In this document: positions 24,256 through 32,559 of the stretch, piece by piece
Layout of the letters: each line of letters starts with the position of its first letter
Numbering within the stretch: position 1 is the stretch's first letter
Assembly (NCBI GenBank): GCA_027593305.1
Contig: JAQCJA010000003.1
Span: 1 to 32,559 of the forward strand
Source of the DNA: a bacterium
GTDB lineage: Bacteria > Latescibacterota > UBA2968 > UBA8231
Direction of reading: 5' to 3'
DNA length: 32,559 nucleotides
Program-made: the position numbers and the translations under genes
The notes under the pieces: generated by a model
What the model saw: only the letters and a program-made list of their open reading frames with translations
Database searches by the model: none
What the model was told of the DNA's origin: nothing

Positions 24256-25311
24256 CTCGATTCCCTGATCCGGACGGCTCCAAGCTGGATGAGCGGCGAC
24301 GGCGACGCGGATGGTATTGTCATCAGCTGCCGGGCTCGCCTGGCGCGCAATCTCGCCGGCTACCCCTTTGGCACACGTATCACGCAAACTCAGCAGCAAC
24401 AGGTCATCGACGAGGTCCTTGCGGCGGCCAAGACGAGCCGTTCGATGAGTACGGCCACGTACTTCGGGATGAGCGTGCTCGACGGCAACGAGCGCAGGGT
24501 GTTGGTGGAACGGCACCTCATCAGTCCGACTCTGGCAGACGAGAAGGGCGAGCGTGGGGTTCTGTTCAATCAGGACGAATCACTAAGTGTGATGATCAAT
24601 GAAGAAGATCACCTGCGCCTGCAGGCGATTTCACCCGGTACTCGGGGCCGGGATGCCTTTGCCGCGATCTGTGCGCTGGATGACGAGTTACTCAATGCAG
24701 TCAACTGCGCGCACGATCCGAGAATCGGATTCCTCACAGCCTGTCCGACGAACACGGGAACGGGCCTGCGTCTTTCTGTTCTGATGCATCTGCCGGCCCT
24801 CGTTCTTACAGAAGACATGGAGCGAGTTTTGCAGGGGTTGAGTCACTTGTCCTTCACCGTCAGAGGCGTATACGGTGAAGGCTCCAATGCGGCAGGAAAT
24901 CTCTTCCAGATATCGAACCAGGCGACGCTTGGTGCCTCGGAACAGAGCATCCTTGAGGGGTTGCTGCGTATTGCCGAGCAACTGATAGGTTACGAAAGAG
25001 ACGCCCAGGACTCGTTGACGAAGGAAGCCCGGGGACAGATGGAAGACAAGGTGTGGCGCGCCTACGGCATTCTGTCCCACGCCCGAATCCTGACGAGCCA
25101 GGAGTTCATGAATCTGTTGTCAGCGGTGCGACTGGGGTGCACCCTCGGGGTTGTGCAGGGCATACCCTCAGGGTTCCTCAATCACCTCATGATCGCCACT
25201 CAGCCCTCCCACTTACGGGCTGAAGCTGGGCGTGGACTGACCCCGGCGGAACGCGACTTGCGGCGCGCCGACCTGGTCCGAGAGAAACTGTCGCAAGTTA
25301 ATAATTCATAG
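24250..25311 (+). CDS. mcsB: Protein arginine kinase McsB
   Basis: A 353-aa guanidino-kinase-fold enzyme that phosphorylates protein arginines, tagging proteins for ClpCP. Conserved blocks are SCRARLARNLAGYPF, RVLVERHLISP, NEEDHLRLQ, the catalytic-cysteine segment CPTNTGTGLR (C165) and RGVYGEGSNAAGNLFQISNQ. ERDLRRADLVREKL contains the Arg-Asp pair (R335-D336) that forms the allosteric phosphoarginine pocket in Bacillus McsB. The ORF-track start at 24052 runs through mcsA in another frame; TTG at 24250, with AGAGG upstream, gives the family N-terminus (KLDSLIRTAPSWMSG) and the normal length. The key residues are intact, so an active kinase is expected. No phosphatase YwlE is visible in the window. 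Confidence 0.93.
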   Translation: MKLDSLIRTAPSWMSGDGDADGIVISCRARLARNLAGYPFGTRITQTQQQQVIDEVLAAAKTSRSMSTATYFGMSVLDGNERRVLVERHLISPTLADEKGERGVLFNQDESLSVMINEEDHLRLQAISPGTRGRDAFAAICALDDELLNAVNCAHDPRIGFLTACPTNTGTGLRLSVLMHLPALVLTEDMERVLQGLSHLSFTVRGVYGEGSNAAGNLFQISNQATLGASEQSILEGLLRIAEQLIGYERDAQDSLTKEARGQMEDKVWRAYGILSHARILTSQEFMNLLSAVRLGCTLGVVQGIPSGFLNHLMIATQPSHLRAEAGRGLTPAERDLRRADLVREKLSQVNNS

Positions 25312-25330
25312 GTACTTGAGAGGCTTCGAC

Positions 25331-25342
25331 CGGGCTTGCCCG
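25331..25342. promoter_or_regulatory. Palindrome upstream of the clpC promoter, possible operator
   Basis: CGGGCTTGCCCG is an inverted repeat with 5-bp arms around TT, 4 nt upstream of the clpC -35 box. It could be a repressor or activator site or a small hairpin after mcsB. It is not a CtsR box (tandem GGTCAAA type) nor a CIRCE element. Confidence 0.3.
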
Positions 25343-25346
25343 AACC

Positions 25347-25375
25347 TTGACACTTCGAAAGCACCTGTGTAGTTT
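25347..25375 (+). promoter_or_regulatory. Sigma70-type promoter for clpC
   Basis: TTGACA (25347-25352), a 17-nt spacer and TAGTTT (25370-25375) stand in the 109-nt gap after mcsB. The predicted start is about 25382, with GGAGG before the ATG at 25421. It would allow clpC to be made independently of mcsAB. Confidence 0.6.
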
Positions 25376-25420
25376 GAGCCAAGCCAATCAACTGGCCCAA
25401 TTATCTGGAGGTCGCGGTAC

Positions 25421-27886
25421 ATGAACAACATGTTCACCGATGGAGTGAAGCGTGTCATGCAGTACGCGCGGGAGGAATCTGCGCGCCTCGGGCACAATTA
25501 CATCGGCACCGAGCACCTGCTCCTCGGCATCATCAAAGAGGGTAAGGGCAAGGCAGTTACCGTTCTAACCAACCTCGGACTCAACCTCGAAACAGTGAAG
25601 CAGTCCGTCGAGGATTACGTCGCCACCTCGGGTGGCACCATGACCATAGGCGAAGTGCCATTCACGCCTCGCGCCAAGCAGATCCTTGAGGTTGCTGCCA
25701 ACGAAGCCAAGGACATGAAGACGCAGTTCGTTGACGTTGAGCATCTCCTGCTTGCTCTGCTCAAGGACAAAGAAGGTGTTGCGGCACAGATTCTTGCCGC
25801 TTTCGGTGTCGATTACAAGACTGCCATGGAAGAGACCGTCGCCGTTCTCGAAGGCAAGACGACAGGATCCAAAGAGAAGGGCAAGAAGAGCAAGACGCCT
25901 TTCCTCGATCATTTCGGGCGCGATCTGACGCAGATGGCCCGCGAAGGCAAGTTGGATCCCGTCATCGGACGCGAGAAGGAAATCGAGCGCGTGACGCAGA
26001 TTCTATCGCGCCGCAAGAAGAACAATCCCATTCTCATCGGCGACCCAGGTGTTGGCAAGACGGCGATCGTCGAGGGCTTGGCCCAACGCATCGTTGAAAA
26101 GCGCGTTCCCCAGATTTTGCTCGACAAGCGACTTGTCACTCTGGATATGGGTGGAGTTGTTGCCGGTACCAAGTACCGTGGACAGTTCGAGGAGCGTATC
26201 AAAGCCGTCCTCAACGAACTCAATCAGAATCCCGATGTCGTGATCTTTATCGACGAACTGCACACCATCGTCGGTGCCGGCAGTGCTGAGGGCACTCTGG
26301 ACGCTTCCAACATGTTCAAACCCGCCCTGTCCCGCGGCGAACTGCAGTGCATCGGTGCGACGACCCTGGACGAGTATCGGAAATACATCGAGAAGGACGG
26401 TGCGCTGGAGCGTCGCTTTCAGTCGATCATGGTCGAACCGCCTTCCGTCCCCGATACCATCGAGATCCTCAAGGGTCTGCGCGCCAACTATGAGAGCCAT
26501 CATCACGTAACGTACTCTGATCAGGTTGTCGCCTACGCAGTGAAGCAGTCGGATCGCTATATCGCCGACCGCTACCTGCCAGACAAGGCGATCGACATCA
26601 TCGACGAGACCGGGTCTCGGGTCCATCTGGCACGACTGAGCCCTCCCGAAGAGATCGGTGCTCTCGAGGCACAGATCCAGGAGATCGATCGCAAGAAGAT
26701 CGAGTGTTCCGAGAAACAGGAATTTGAAGAAGCGGCCCGCCTGCGAGATGAAGCGCACAGTCTGCGCGAGAGTCTGCAGCAGAGGCGCCGAGCCTGGGAG
26801 GAGGAAGTCCGCAACGAAGTCGTCGAGGTCACCGAAGATGACATCGCTGCCGTCATTTCGTCCATTACCGGTGTGCCCATGCAGCGCTTGGCCGCCAGCG
26901 AGACAGAGCGATTGCTGTCCATGGAAGGGGAACTCCGCAAGCAGGTCGTGGGTCAAGAAGTGGCGACAGCCACAGTCTCCAGAGCGATACGCCGCAGTCG
27001 CGCCGGGTTGCAGGACCCAAAGCGACCGATTGGCTCGTTTCTTTTCCTCGGTCCCACGGGTGTCGGCAAGACGTACATGGCTGCCAAGCTGGCTGAGTTC
27101 CTTTTCGGTGACGAAGAGGCCCTCATCACGGTAGACATGTCAGAATACATGGAGAAGTTCACCGTTTCTCGACTCGTCGGTGCGCCTCCGGGTTATGTCG
27201 GCTTCGACGAAGGTGGGCAACTGACCGAGCGTGTTCGGCGGCGTCCCTACTCGGTGATCCTGCTGGATGAGATGGAGAAGGCGCACCCGGATGTCTTTAA
27301 CATCCTGCTGCAGATTCTCGATGAGGGCAGGCTGACAGACAGCACCGGCCGAAAAGTTGACTTTCGCAACACGGTCGTGATCATGACATCAAACGTCGGT
27401 ACCCGCGAAGTCGGCTCCGGCGGCGTCCTGGGTTTCGGCAAGACCGACGACGAATCGATGCAGGAGTTGATGGAAGCGAAGGTCAAAGACGCGATGAAGA
27501 AGGCTTTCAATCCGGAGTTTCTGAATCGCATTGATGACACGGTGATCTTTCATTCGTTGACCCGAGAGAACATTGCGGAGATCATTGATATCTTCCTCGA
27601 AGAGTTCAAGACGCGACTGGTTGATCGTGACATCCAGGTGCGGATTACCCCCGGGGCAAAGAGCCTGATTGCAGAAAAGGGATTTGACCAGCAATACGGC
27701 GCACGTTATCTCAGGCGCACGGCCCAGAAGCTGCTCGAAGACCCACTTGCCGAGGAGATCCTCCAGGGTCGTTTCAGCGAAGGCAGCCGGATCCGGGTTA
27801 CGAAGAAGGGCGAAGCCCTCGTCTTTGATGACGAGAGAGACGCCGCTGAGTCGGTTGATGAAAAAAAACCTGAGGCTGCCTCCTGA
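25421..27886 (+). CDS. clpC: ATP-dependent Clp protease ATPase subunit ClpC
   Basis: An 821-aa AAA+ unfoldase that feeds ClpP. The N-domain has two Clp_N repeats ([18 protein letters not shown] and [14 protein letters not shown]), both keeping the Glu-His that line the phosphoarginine pockets in Bacillus ClpC. AAA-1 has Walker A GDPGVGKT (about 207-214). A middle domain with a UVR motif ([19 protein letters not shown]) marks ClpC rather than ClpA or ClpB. AAA-2 has GPTGVGKT (about 545-552). The C-terminus ends in an acidic tail ([18 protein letters not shown]). It has its own promoter and a GGAGG Shine-Dalgarno. The gene ends in a terminator hairpin that includes the stop. No clpP is seen here. 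Confidence 0.95.
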   Translation: MNNMFTDGVKRVMQYAREESARLGHNYIGTEHLLLGIIKEGKGKAVTVLTNLGLNLETVKQSVEDYVATSGGTMTIGEVPFTPRAKQILEVAANEAKDMKTQFVDVEHLLLALLKDKEGVAAQILAAFGVDYKTAMEETVAVLEGKTTGSKEKGKKSKTPFLDHFGRDLTQMAREGKLDPVIGREKEIERVTQILSRRKKNNPILIGDPGVGKTAIVEGLAQRIVEKRVPQILLDKRLVTLDMGGVVAGTKYRGQFEERIKAVLNELNQNPDVVIFIDELHTIVGAGSAEGTLDASNMFKPALSRGELQCIGATTLDEYRKYIEKDGALERRFQSIMVEPPSVPDTIEILKGLRANYESHHHVTYSDQVVAYAVKQSDRYIADRYLPDKAIDIIDETGSRVHLARLSPPEEIGALEAQIQEIDRKKIECSEKQEFEEAARLRDEAHSLRESLQQRRRAWEEEVRNEVVEVTEDDIAAVISSITGVPMQRLAASETERLLSMEGELRKQVVGQEVATATVSRAIRRSRAGLQDPKRPIGSFLFLGPTGVGKTYMAAKLAEFLFGDEEALITVDMSEYMEKFTVSRLVGAPPGYVGFDEGGQLTERVRRRPYSVILLDEMEKAHPDVFNILLQILDEGRLTDSTGRKVDFRNTVVIMTSNVGTREVGSGGVLGFGKTDDESMQELMEAKVKDAMKKAFNPEFLNRIDDTVIFHSLTRENIAEIIDIFLEEFKTRLVDRDIQVRITPGAKSLIAEKGFDQQYGARYLRRTAQKLLEDPLAEEILQGRFSEGSRIRVTKKGEALVFDDERDAAESVDEKKPEAAS

Positions 27887-27897
27887 GGCAGCCTTTC
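27873..27897 (+). terminator. Hairpin terminator overlapping the clpC stop
   Basis: AGGCTGCC-TCCTGA-GGCAGCCT forms an 8-bp stem with the clpC stop codon TGA in its loop, preceded by eight A and followed by TTCCC. The T-tract is short, so it may be partial; a stronger hairpin follows 45 nt later. Confidence 0.6.
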
Positions 27898-27940
27898 CCT
27901 GCTACAGCGCTGCACCTGGTTCCGGCGCTTCACGAAACAA

Positions 27941-27978
27941 GCCGCTCTATCACGGACTCAGAGATAGAGCGGCTTTTT
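27941..27978 (+). terminator. Rho-independent terminator between clpC and bamA
   Basis: GCCGCTCTATC and GATAGAGCGGC form an 11-bp perfect stem (27941-27951 with 27963-27973) followed directly by TTTTT. It separates the clpC transcript from bamA. No convincing promoter for bamA was found in the remaining 60 nt. Confidence 0.88.
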
Positions 27979-28039
27979 CGGCTTTCTGCCTGCTGCACGG
28001 TGAGCGACCAATGGTCGACGCAACGGAGGCCCAACGAAC

Positions 28040-30340
28040 ATGTGTGATGTACGCAATCGCTCCCTGATCCGCCTCGACGCAGTTCTTCTCTGCGTACTTC
28101 TGGCGGTACCCGCTCTTGCCCAGACGACGGTCCAGGAAATCGAAATCAGAGGCGATTTCAACCGGGTTGCCGAGTCACTGATTCGATCAACACTCGGCCT
28201 TGAGACGGGCGTCGAACTGTCTCAGGAGAATGTGCAGGAGGCAGTGCGCGCGCTGCAGGGCCTGCACGTGTTTTCCGATATCCAGATCTATGCCGACGAG
28301 AGCGAGTCGGGCAATGGCGTGAAGGTGATCGTTGTTGTTCGTGAGCACCCCACGCTGGAGGGGGTCCGGTTCAAGGGCAACAAGGAGATCAAAGAGAAGG
28401 ACATGAAGGAGGCCGTGGGCCTCGTCTCCGGCCAGGTGGTGGCGCCCAAGGATGTTGCACGCGGCCGTCAGCGTATTCTGGAACTCTATGGAGACAAGGG
28501 TTACCTGAGGGCCGAGGTCGAAGGTCAGTTATTCGACAATGAGTCCGGAACTGTTTTTCTGCAGTATGACATCGATGAAGGTGACAAGATCAAGATTGCC
28601 GCCATCAATGTGATCGGCACAGATGCCATCAGCAGCGGCAAGATCCACAAACAGATGGAGACCAAGCCGAAGCGTTGGTGGCGCAAGGGCGAGTTCAAGG
28701 CGGACACATATCAGGAAGACAAGGAGCGTATCCTTGCCTTCTATCGCTCCGAGGGGTATCAGCAAGCGACAATTCTGCGTGATTCGATCTACTACGACGA
28801 CAGTCGTCGACGGCTTTTCATCGACGTCGAGATCGAGGAGGGCCAGCAGTTTTTTGTTGGCGATGTCAGTTGGGAGGGGAACGAGCTCTTCAGTGTGGCA
28901 GATCTGGAGCGTCAACTGAAGGTCAGCCACGGGGACGTTTTCAAAGCCTCTTCCCCTGAACTGGCCTACCTTGCCAAATCCGCCTACTACGAGCGCGGCT
29001 ACCTCGATACAGAAATCATACCCCACGAGACCATTCGGGGTGACAGTATCGACGTCGCTTTCCAGATTTTCGAGGGTGAGCCCTGGCGCATTCGACGAGT
29101 TGATTTCACCGGAAATGTGAAGACTCAGGAAAAAGTCTTGCGGCGGGAAGTCGCCCTGCGGCCCGGTGATGTGTTCAAATCGAGCCAACTTCAAGAGAGC
29201 CAACGGCGGCTGTATATGCTGGGATACTTCAAGGATGTGCAGTTCCAGCAACATGCCACCCCTTCCATAGACGATGAGAAATTCATCGACCTCTCCTTCA
29301 ACGTGGAGGAGCAGCGGACTGGAGCCGCGTCCATGGGTGCCGGGTACAGCGATCGCGACAAGCTCGTTGGCACGCTTGGTTTGCAGATCCCCAACTTCAG
29401 AGGCAAGGGGCAGAATCTCGATTTCAACTGGGAGTTCGGTACCCGGCGTGAGCAATTCCTCATCGGTTTCACCGAACCATGGTTGTTTGATACGCCAACG
29501 AGTTTCTCTTTCCGCGTCTACACACTGAATCAGCAGTATCTCAACAGTTTCGATTTCCACCGCAACTCGGTCAGCGTCCGTGTCGGACGTCGGCTGAAGC
29601 GACCCGCGTTCTCCTCCATATCTCTGGGCTACGAACTTCGCGACGAGCGCTACAGTGATTTCGTCTCCGGCTATGACGAGAGCAGTTCCAGTTTCACCCC
29701 TCGAACCACGTCCAGTATCGAGTTGGTGTTCCGACGAGATACGCGAGACCTGCCCGACTTCCCCACCACTGGTTCTGTAATCAGCTATACGCCTGAGGTG
29801 GCATCTTCCTTCATTGCTGGCGATGTAGATTTCCACCGACACGAGCTGAATCTGAACGTGTATCGGCCGAGTTTCTGGAAATTCGTGCTCTCTGTGGAGT
29901 CCAAATTCGCCATCATCGACGGTTTCTCGAACTGGGATGATGCCAATATTTCCTTCTGGGACCGGTTCACTCCAGGTGGAGTTGACTGGTGGGACGGGCA
30001 GGTCCGAGGTTACCCTGATGCCTCCCTCGGACCACGGGATGCCAGGGGACAGAACATCGGCGGCCGCTCCATGATGACAATAAACGTCGAGTATCGCTTC
30101 CCGATCACGGAGCGGCAGGTTGTTGGTCTGCTCTTCGCTGACGCGGGCAATGCCTGGAAAGACGTCGATGGTTTTGATCCGACGGACCTGAAACGCTCCA
30201 TCGGCATCGGCTTTCGTGTGTTAACACCCATGCTTGGGATGATCGGCTTCGACTTCGGCTATGGCTTCGATCGACGCAGCATCGACGGCCAGAGGCCCGG
30301 TTTGACCACCCACTTCCAGTTCGGGCCGCGCTTCTTCTAG
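28040..30340 (+). CDS. bamA: Outer membrane protein assembly factor BamA
   Basis: A 766-aa outer-membrane protein that inserts beta-barrel proteins. A signal peptide (LLCVLLAVPALAQ) is followed by five POTRA repeats over about residues 30-430 (for example RFKGNKEIKEKDMKEAVGL and IRRVDFTGNVKTQEKVLRRE). The rest is the Omp85 16-strand barrel (about 435-766), with GYSDRDKLVGTLGLQIPNF and the family ending FQFGPRFF with a terminal Phe, the beta-signal. The length is normal. ATG 28040 has GGAGG 11 nt upstream. skp follows after 34 nt, the usual neighbour. Confidence 0.95.
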   Translation: MCDVRNRSLIRLDAVLLCVLLAVPALAQTTVQEIEIRGDFNRVAESLIRSTLGLETGVELSQENVQEAVRALQGLHVFSDIQIYADESESGNGVKVIVVVREHPTLEGVRFKGNKEIKEKDMKEAVGLVSGQVVAPKDVARGRQRILELYGDKGYLRAEVEGQLFDNESGTVFLQYDIDEGDKIKIAAINVIGTDAISSGKIHKQMETKPKRWWRKGEFKADTYQEDKERILAFYRSEGYQQATILRDSIYYDDSRRRLFIDVEIEEGQQFFVGDVSWEGNELFSVADLERQLKVSHGDVFKASSPELAYLAKSAYYERGYLDTEIIPHETIRGDSIDVAFQIFEGEPWRIRRVDFTGNVKTQEKVLRREVALRPGDVFKSSQLQESQRRLYMLGYFKDVQFQQHATPSIDDEKFIDLSFNVEEQRTGAASMGAGYSDRDKLVGTLGLQIPNFRGKGQNLDFNWEFGTRREQFLIGFTEPWLFDTPTSFSFRVYTLNQQYLNSFDFHRNSVSVRVGRRLKRPAFSSISLGYELRDERYSDFVSGYDESSSSFTPRTTSSIELVFRRDTRDLPDFPTTGSVISYTPEVASSFIAGDVDFHRHELNLNVYRPSFWKFVLSVESKFAIIDGFSNWDDANISFWDRFTPGGVDWWDGQVRGYPDASLGPRDARGQNIGGRSMMTINVEYRFPITERQVVGLLFADAGNAWKDVDGFDPTDLKRSIGIGFRVLTPMLGMIGFDFGYGFDRRSIDGQRPGLTTHFQFGPRFF

Positions 30341-30374
30341 GGCGCGCCTTCAACCCTCAGCGACAGAGTCCTCG

Positions 30375-30926
30375 ATGAAGCGTATCCCCCTTTTCGCCGC
30401 CGCCGCAGTCCTGGGATTGGCCGTTCTCATTCAGCCCGCCCATGCGCAGGCCAAGATTGGCTACATCGATTCCGAAGTACTGCGTGAACGGATGCCCGAG
30501 TTCAAGCAGATCCAGCGCGAGATCGAGCGCCTCCAGCAGGACTACGAGCAGCAGGCCATGGACCGGCAGAGCAAGCTGGTCAAGTTGCAGGAAGATTTTC
30601 GCAAGCAGGAACTGCTGATGAGCGAGGCCAAGAAGGCCGAGATGCAGGCCGCATTCGACAAGCAGGTACAGGAACTGCAACAGTTCACTCAGGGGAAAAT
30701 GGGACCGAGTGGAGAGCTGTTCCGCAAGAATGTGGAACTCTCGCAGCCGATCTTTGAGCAGGTCAACGCCGCTTTGGAGACTCTCGCCAAAAAGGACGGT
30801 TACGATTTCATCTTTGACGTCGCCGGCAACGGGGCGATTGTGTACGCTGATCCGGACCGCTTCAATCTGACGGAGAAGCTGCTTACTGCTCTGGAGGAAG
30901 CGCGTGAGGAGCAAGCCAAGCAGTGA
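30375..30926 (+). CDS. skp: Periplasmic chaperone Skp/OmpH
   Basis: A 183-aa protein with a signal peptide (AAAAVLGLAVLIQPAHAQ), then AKIGYIDSEVLRERMPEFKQ, the conserved first strand of the OmpH family. Two long charged helices follow (QREIERLQQDYEQQAMDRQS and on), which form the tentacles that hold unfolded outer-membrane proteins. The C-terminal part (GYDFIFDVAGNGAIVYADP) completes the trimerisation core. It lies between bamA and fabZ, and its stop overlaps fabZ. Membership is clear from sequence and context. Confidence 0.92.
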   Translation: MKRIPLFAAAAVLGLAVLIQPAHAQAKIGYIDSEVLRERMPEFKQIQREIERLQQDYEQQAMDRQSKLVKLQEDFRKQELLMSEAKKAEMQAAFDKQVQELQQFTQGKMGPSGELFRKNVELSQPIFEQVNAALETLAKKDGYDFIFDVAGNGAIVYADPDRFNLTEKLLTALEEAREEQAKQ

Positions 30927-31375
30927 ACTGTGACGGGGTGGTGCTGGATGCGGAAGCCATCCAACGCACGATCCCGCATCGTGCTCCCTTTCTTCTCGTA
31001 GACCGCATTATCGAGCTGGTGCCACAAGAACGGGCGGTCGGGGTACACGATGTCACGACCCGGGACCCCTGGCTGGCCGGACACTTCCCAGCGCGCCCCC
31101 TGATGCCGGGGGTCCTCATTGTTGAGGCGCTGGCACAGACGGCGGCCATCCTCATGGTGTACAATCAGGATGTCGCCGCTGGACGTCTTCCCTTTATTGC
31201 CGGAATTGACCGGGCCCGCTTTCGCAGGCCCGTTGTCATTGGTGATGAACTGCGGCTCGAAGTCACGATCCTGCACCGAAGATCCGATTCATGCAAGCTG
31301 CAGGGAATCGCCCGAGTTGGATCAGATGTCGCCGCGCAGGCGGAAATCCTGGCGGTTCTGGCGCCAGCGGACTAA
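30923..31375 (+). CDS. fabZ: 3-hydroxyacyl-ACP dehydratase FabZ
   Basis: A 150-aa hot-dog-fold enzyme that dehydrates beta-hydroxyacyl-ACP to trans-2-enoyl-ACP in fatty acid synthesis. IPHRAPFLLVDRI and AGHFPARPLMPGVLIVEALAQT carry the catalytic H54 and E68. The GTG start overlaps the skp stop (GTGA). In Proteobacteria lpxD usually lies between skp and fabZ; here it is missing and no lpxA follows. The transcript ends at a hairpin shared with the convergent minus-strand gene. Confidence 0.93.
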   Translation: MNCDGVVLDAEAIQRTIPHRAPFLLVDRIIELVPQERAVGVHDVTTRDPWLAGHFPARPLMPGVLIVEALAQTAAILMVYNQDVAAGRLPFIAGIDRARFRRPVVIGDELRLEVTILHRRSDSCKLQGIARVGSDVAAQAEILAVLAPAD

Positions 31376-31388
31376 CGCATATTCCAAC

Positions 31389-31437
31389 AAAAAAGACGGG
31401 GCTCCGGGAGATTCATCCGGGCGCCCCGTACTATCAT
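31389..31437. terminator. Bidirectional hairpin terminator between convergent genes
   Basis: ACGGGGC (31396-31402) pairs with GCCCCGT (31423-31429); CCGG elements inside can extend the stem. Read on the minus strand it is followed by CTTTTTTG, a good T-tract for the secreted-protein gene. On the plus strand, where it would serve fabZ, only ATTTT follows some distance away. Confidence 0.75.
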
Positions 31438-31445
31438 TTTGCTGC

Positions 31446-32559
31446 CTACTTCAGCATCATCATCTTTCCGGTGTCTGAGAAATTCGCCGTCGTCAGGCGG
31501 TAGAAATAGAGCCCGTTACCCACAGCATGCCCGGACGCATCTCGACCATCCCAGGTAACGGAGTAGAACCCCGCCGGCAGCTCTGATTCTGCGTGGACCA
31601 GGGTGCGAATGGCTCTGCCAAGCACATCATATATCACGAGACGAGCCGCGGATTCTGCTGCCAGGGAAAAGTCGATCTGCGTAGACGGGTTGAACGGGTT
31701 GGGGTAGGCATCGCCAAGGGCGAAAACCGAGGGCCGCAATCGTGTCGATTCGACGGCAGCGACGCGTCTGACATCATTGACATCCCCCGCGATAAAAGCC
31801 TGCTGCAGATCAAAGCGAGTGTCTGTCGCCAGGTGTCGATCCCGTAAACGGAAGGTCAGTTCTGCCAGGAGCCCCGATCCTGAGACTGGTTCACCCGTCA
31901 CGAGGCCGCTGCCAATTAGCAATCGACCCGGGCGGTCATCTAGGACCCCGAAGAGCCCTGCATCGCCACCCCGACTCTCCAGCAATGACCCAGGACCCTC
32001 CTTTGCCTCGGTGAAGGTCAAGGCAGCGGGGTCATAGCTGATGACGAGACCGAAGGCTGCGACCTTTTCTACGTCGTCGGCAAAAATACGAAGGCGAACA
32101 ATGTCGCGGGGCAGACCATCCGCCGCCGCTTGTGTCATGGGGCCACCACTGGCGACCAGTCGCAGTCTGGCAGTCTCGTCAAGTCGACGAGCAAAAGCCC
32201 AGGTGCCTGCCGACTTTCCGGCACTCGTGCCAAAAGCATCCACGAAGGCGAAGAAATCATCAAAATCAATGAAGCTGCCTGATCCGGAGCCGTTCAGATC
32301 GAAGGCGGGAAAGTCGTCGGCAGATTGACCAAAGGCGTCGACGAATGCAAAGAAATCATCAAAATCGACGGCGCCGGAGTCATTGAAGTCACCTGCCAGA
32401 AGCGGGGCGGATGACACCTGGAACTCCTGAGCCGCGGTGAAGGGCCCGGTCAACGTTCCTTCCATGGCCCGCACTCGCCAGAAGTATGTTTCCCCGTCCG
32501 TCAAAGATCGCGTGATCGTCCATGATGTCTCACCGGCGCCCTCGGTCAACCCCGATTCG
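31446..32559 (-). CDS. Secreted dockerin-like / cohesin-like / T9SS-type sorting-domain protein, 3' part (5' end outside window)
   Basis: About 370 visible residues; the frame stays open to the right edge, so the track start at 32549 is not a real start. In order: the end of an FnIII-like domain (WTITRSLTDGETYFWRVRA), and a duplicated EF-hand/dockerin-like region (DFNDSGAVDFDDFFAFVDAFG, then IDFDDFFAFVDAFG) whose loops keep calcium-type spacing DxNxSGxVD. A cohesin-like domain (VAAFGLVISYDPAALTFTEA) follows, and a sorting domain (YPNPFNPSTQIDFSL ... GLYFYRLTTANFSDTGKMMMLK) closes the protein. The module order is the same as in the 1504-aa protein at the other end of the window. It is probably secreted to the cell surface. 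Terminated by the shared hairpin. Confidence 0.8.
   Translation of the reverse strand, partial: ESGLTEGAGETSWTITRSLTDGETYFWRVRAMEGTLTGPFTAAQEFQVSSAPLLAGDFNDSGAVDFDDFFAFVDAFGQSADDFPAFDLNGSGSGSFIDFDDFFAFVDAFGTSAGKSAGTWAFARRLDETARLRLVASGGPMTQAAADGLPRDIVRLRIFADDVEKVAAFGLVISYDPAALTFTEAKEGPGSLLESRGGDAGLFGVLDDRPGRLLIGSGLVTGEPVSGSGLLAELTFRLRDRHLATDTRFDLQQAFIAGDVNDVRRVAAVESTRLRPSVFALGDAYPNPFNPSTQIDFSLAAESAARLVIYDVLGRAIRTLVHAESELPAGFYSVTWDGRDASGHAVGNGLYFYRLTTANFSDTGKMMMLK

Noticed and set aside
21646-24350. Long antisense ORFs (461 and 440 aa) opposite lolC/E, lolD and mcsA
   Set aside because: The plus strand encodes unmistakable conserved families; the antisense products show no domain, signal peptide or plausible ribosome binding site.
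28529-29842. 437-aa antisense ORF opposite bamA
   Set aside because: Shadow of the BamA reading frame; no motif.

Overview
The window looks like a chromosome segment of a GC-rich, diderm (Gram-negative) bacterium. Outer-membrane biogenesis genes (lolA, lolC/E-type permease, lolD, bamA, skp, fabZ) establish the outer membrane. Several secreted proteins end in a C-terminal domain of the T9SS type A / FlgD-Ig type (YPNPFNPxT start, lysine-rich end), which is common in the Fibrobacteres-Chlorobi-Bacteroidetes superphylum and related candidate phyla (Latescibacterota, KSB1, Eisenbacteria and similar). The exact phylum cannot be fixed without a search. No rRNA, tRNA, insertion sequence, prophage or CRISPR array was seen.

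Layout: (1) 1-1736, the 3' end of a YfhO-like membrane protein converging on, and overlapping, a sulfotransferase gene. (2) 1737-2411, a non-coding stretch with a CRP/FNR-like palindrome, a textbook sigma70 promoter and a ~300-nt potentially structured leader. (3) 2412-8578, two secreted multidomain proteins (1504 and 513 aa) with Ig/FnIII-like, dockerin-like and cohesin-like modules and C-terminal sorting domains, closed by strong hairpins. (4) 8745-10150, a MoaD-MoaE fusion, a dual-specificity phosphatase and a small zinc ribbon. (5) 10182-15117, a CdaR/YbbR-like protein, tsaD, a VWA membrane protein and a lamin-tail secreted protein, almost all touching or overlapping. (6) 15247-20620, ftsK, lolA, a subtilase and a small membrane-anchored protein. 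(7) 20628-25311, prfB with its programmed +1 frameshift, lolC/E, lolD, mcsA, mcsB. (8) 25421-27886, clpC with its own promoter and tandem terminators. (9) 28040-31375, bamA, skp, fabZ. (10) 31446-32559 on the minus strand, the 3' part of another secreted dockerin/cohesin/sorting-domain protein, facing fabZ across a shared hairpin terminator.

How the genes fit together: most of 8745-31375 is one co-directional run of housekeeping and envelope genes, many joined by GTGA or TTGA stop/start overlaps that imply translational coupling. The Lol, Bam and Skp genes build the outer membrane. McsA-McsB-ClpC would mark proteins with phosphoarginine and degrade them, an arrangement best known from Firmicutes, found here beside lipoprotein-sorting genes. 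The flanking secreted proteins would be cargo for a type-IX-like export system whose machinery is not in the window.

The best candidates for something undescribed are the structured leader of the 1504-aa gene, the dockerin-plus-cohesin modules with an aromatic DFDDFF signature that recur at both ends, the G10 tract inside the 513-aa gene, and the McsAB-ClpC locus in a diderm without visible CtsR. All functional assignments are by motif and family recognition from the sequence alone; no database search was run.
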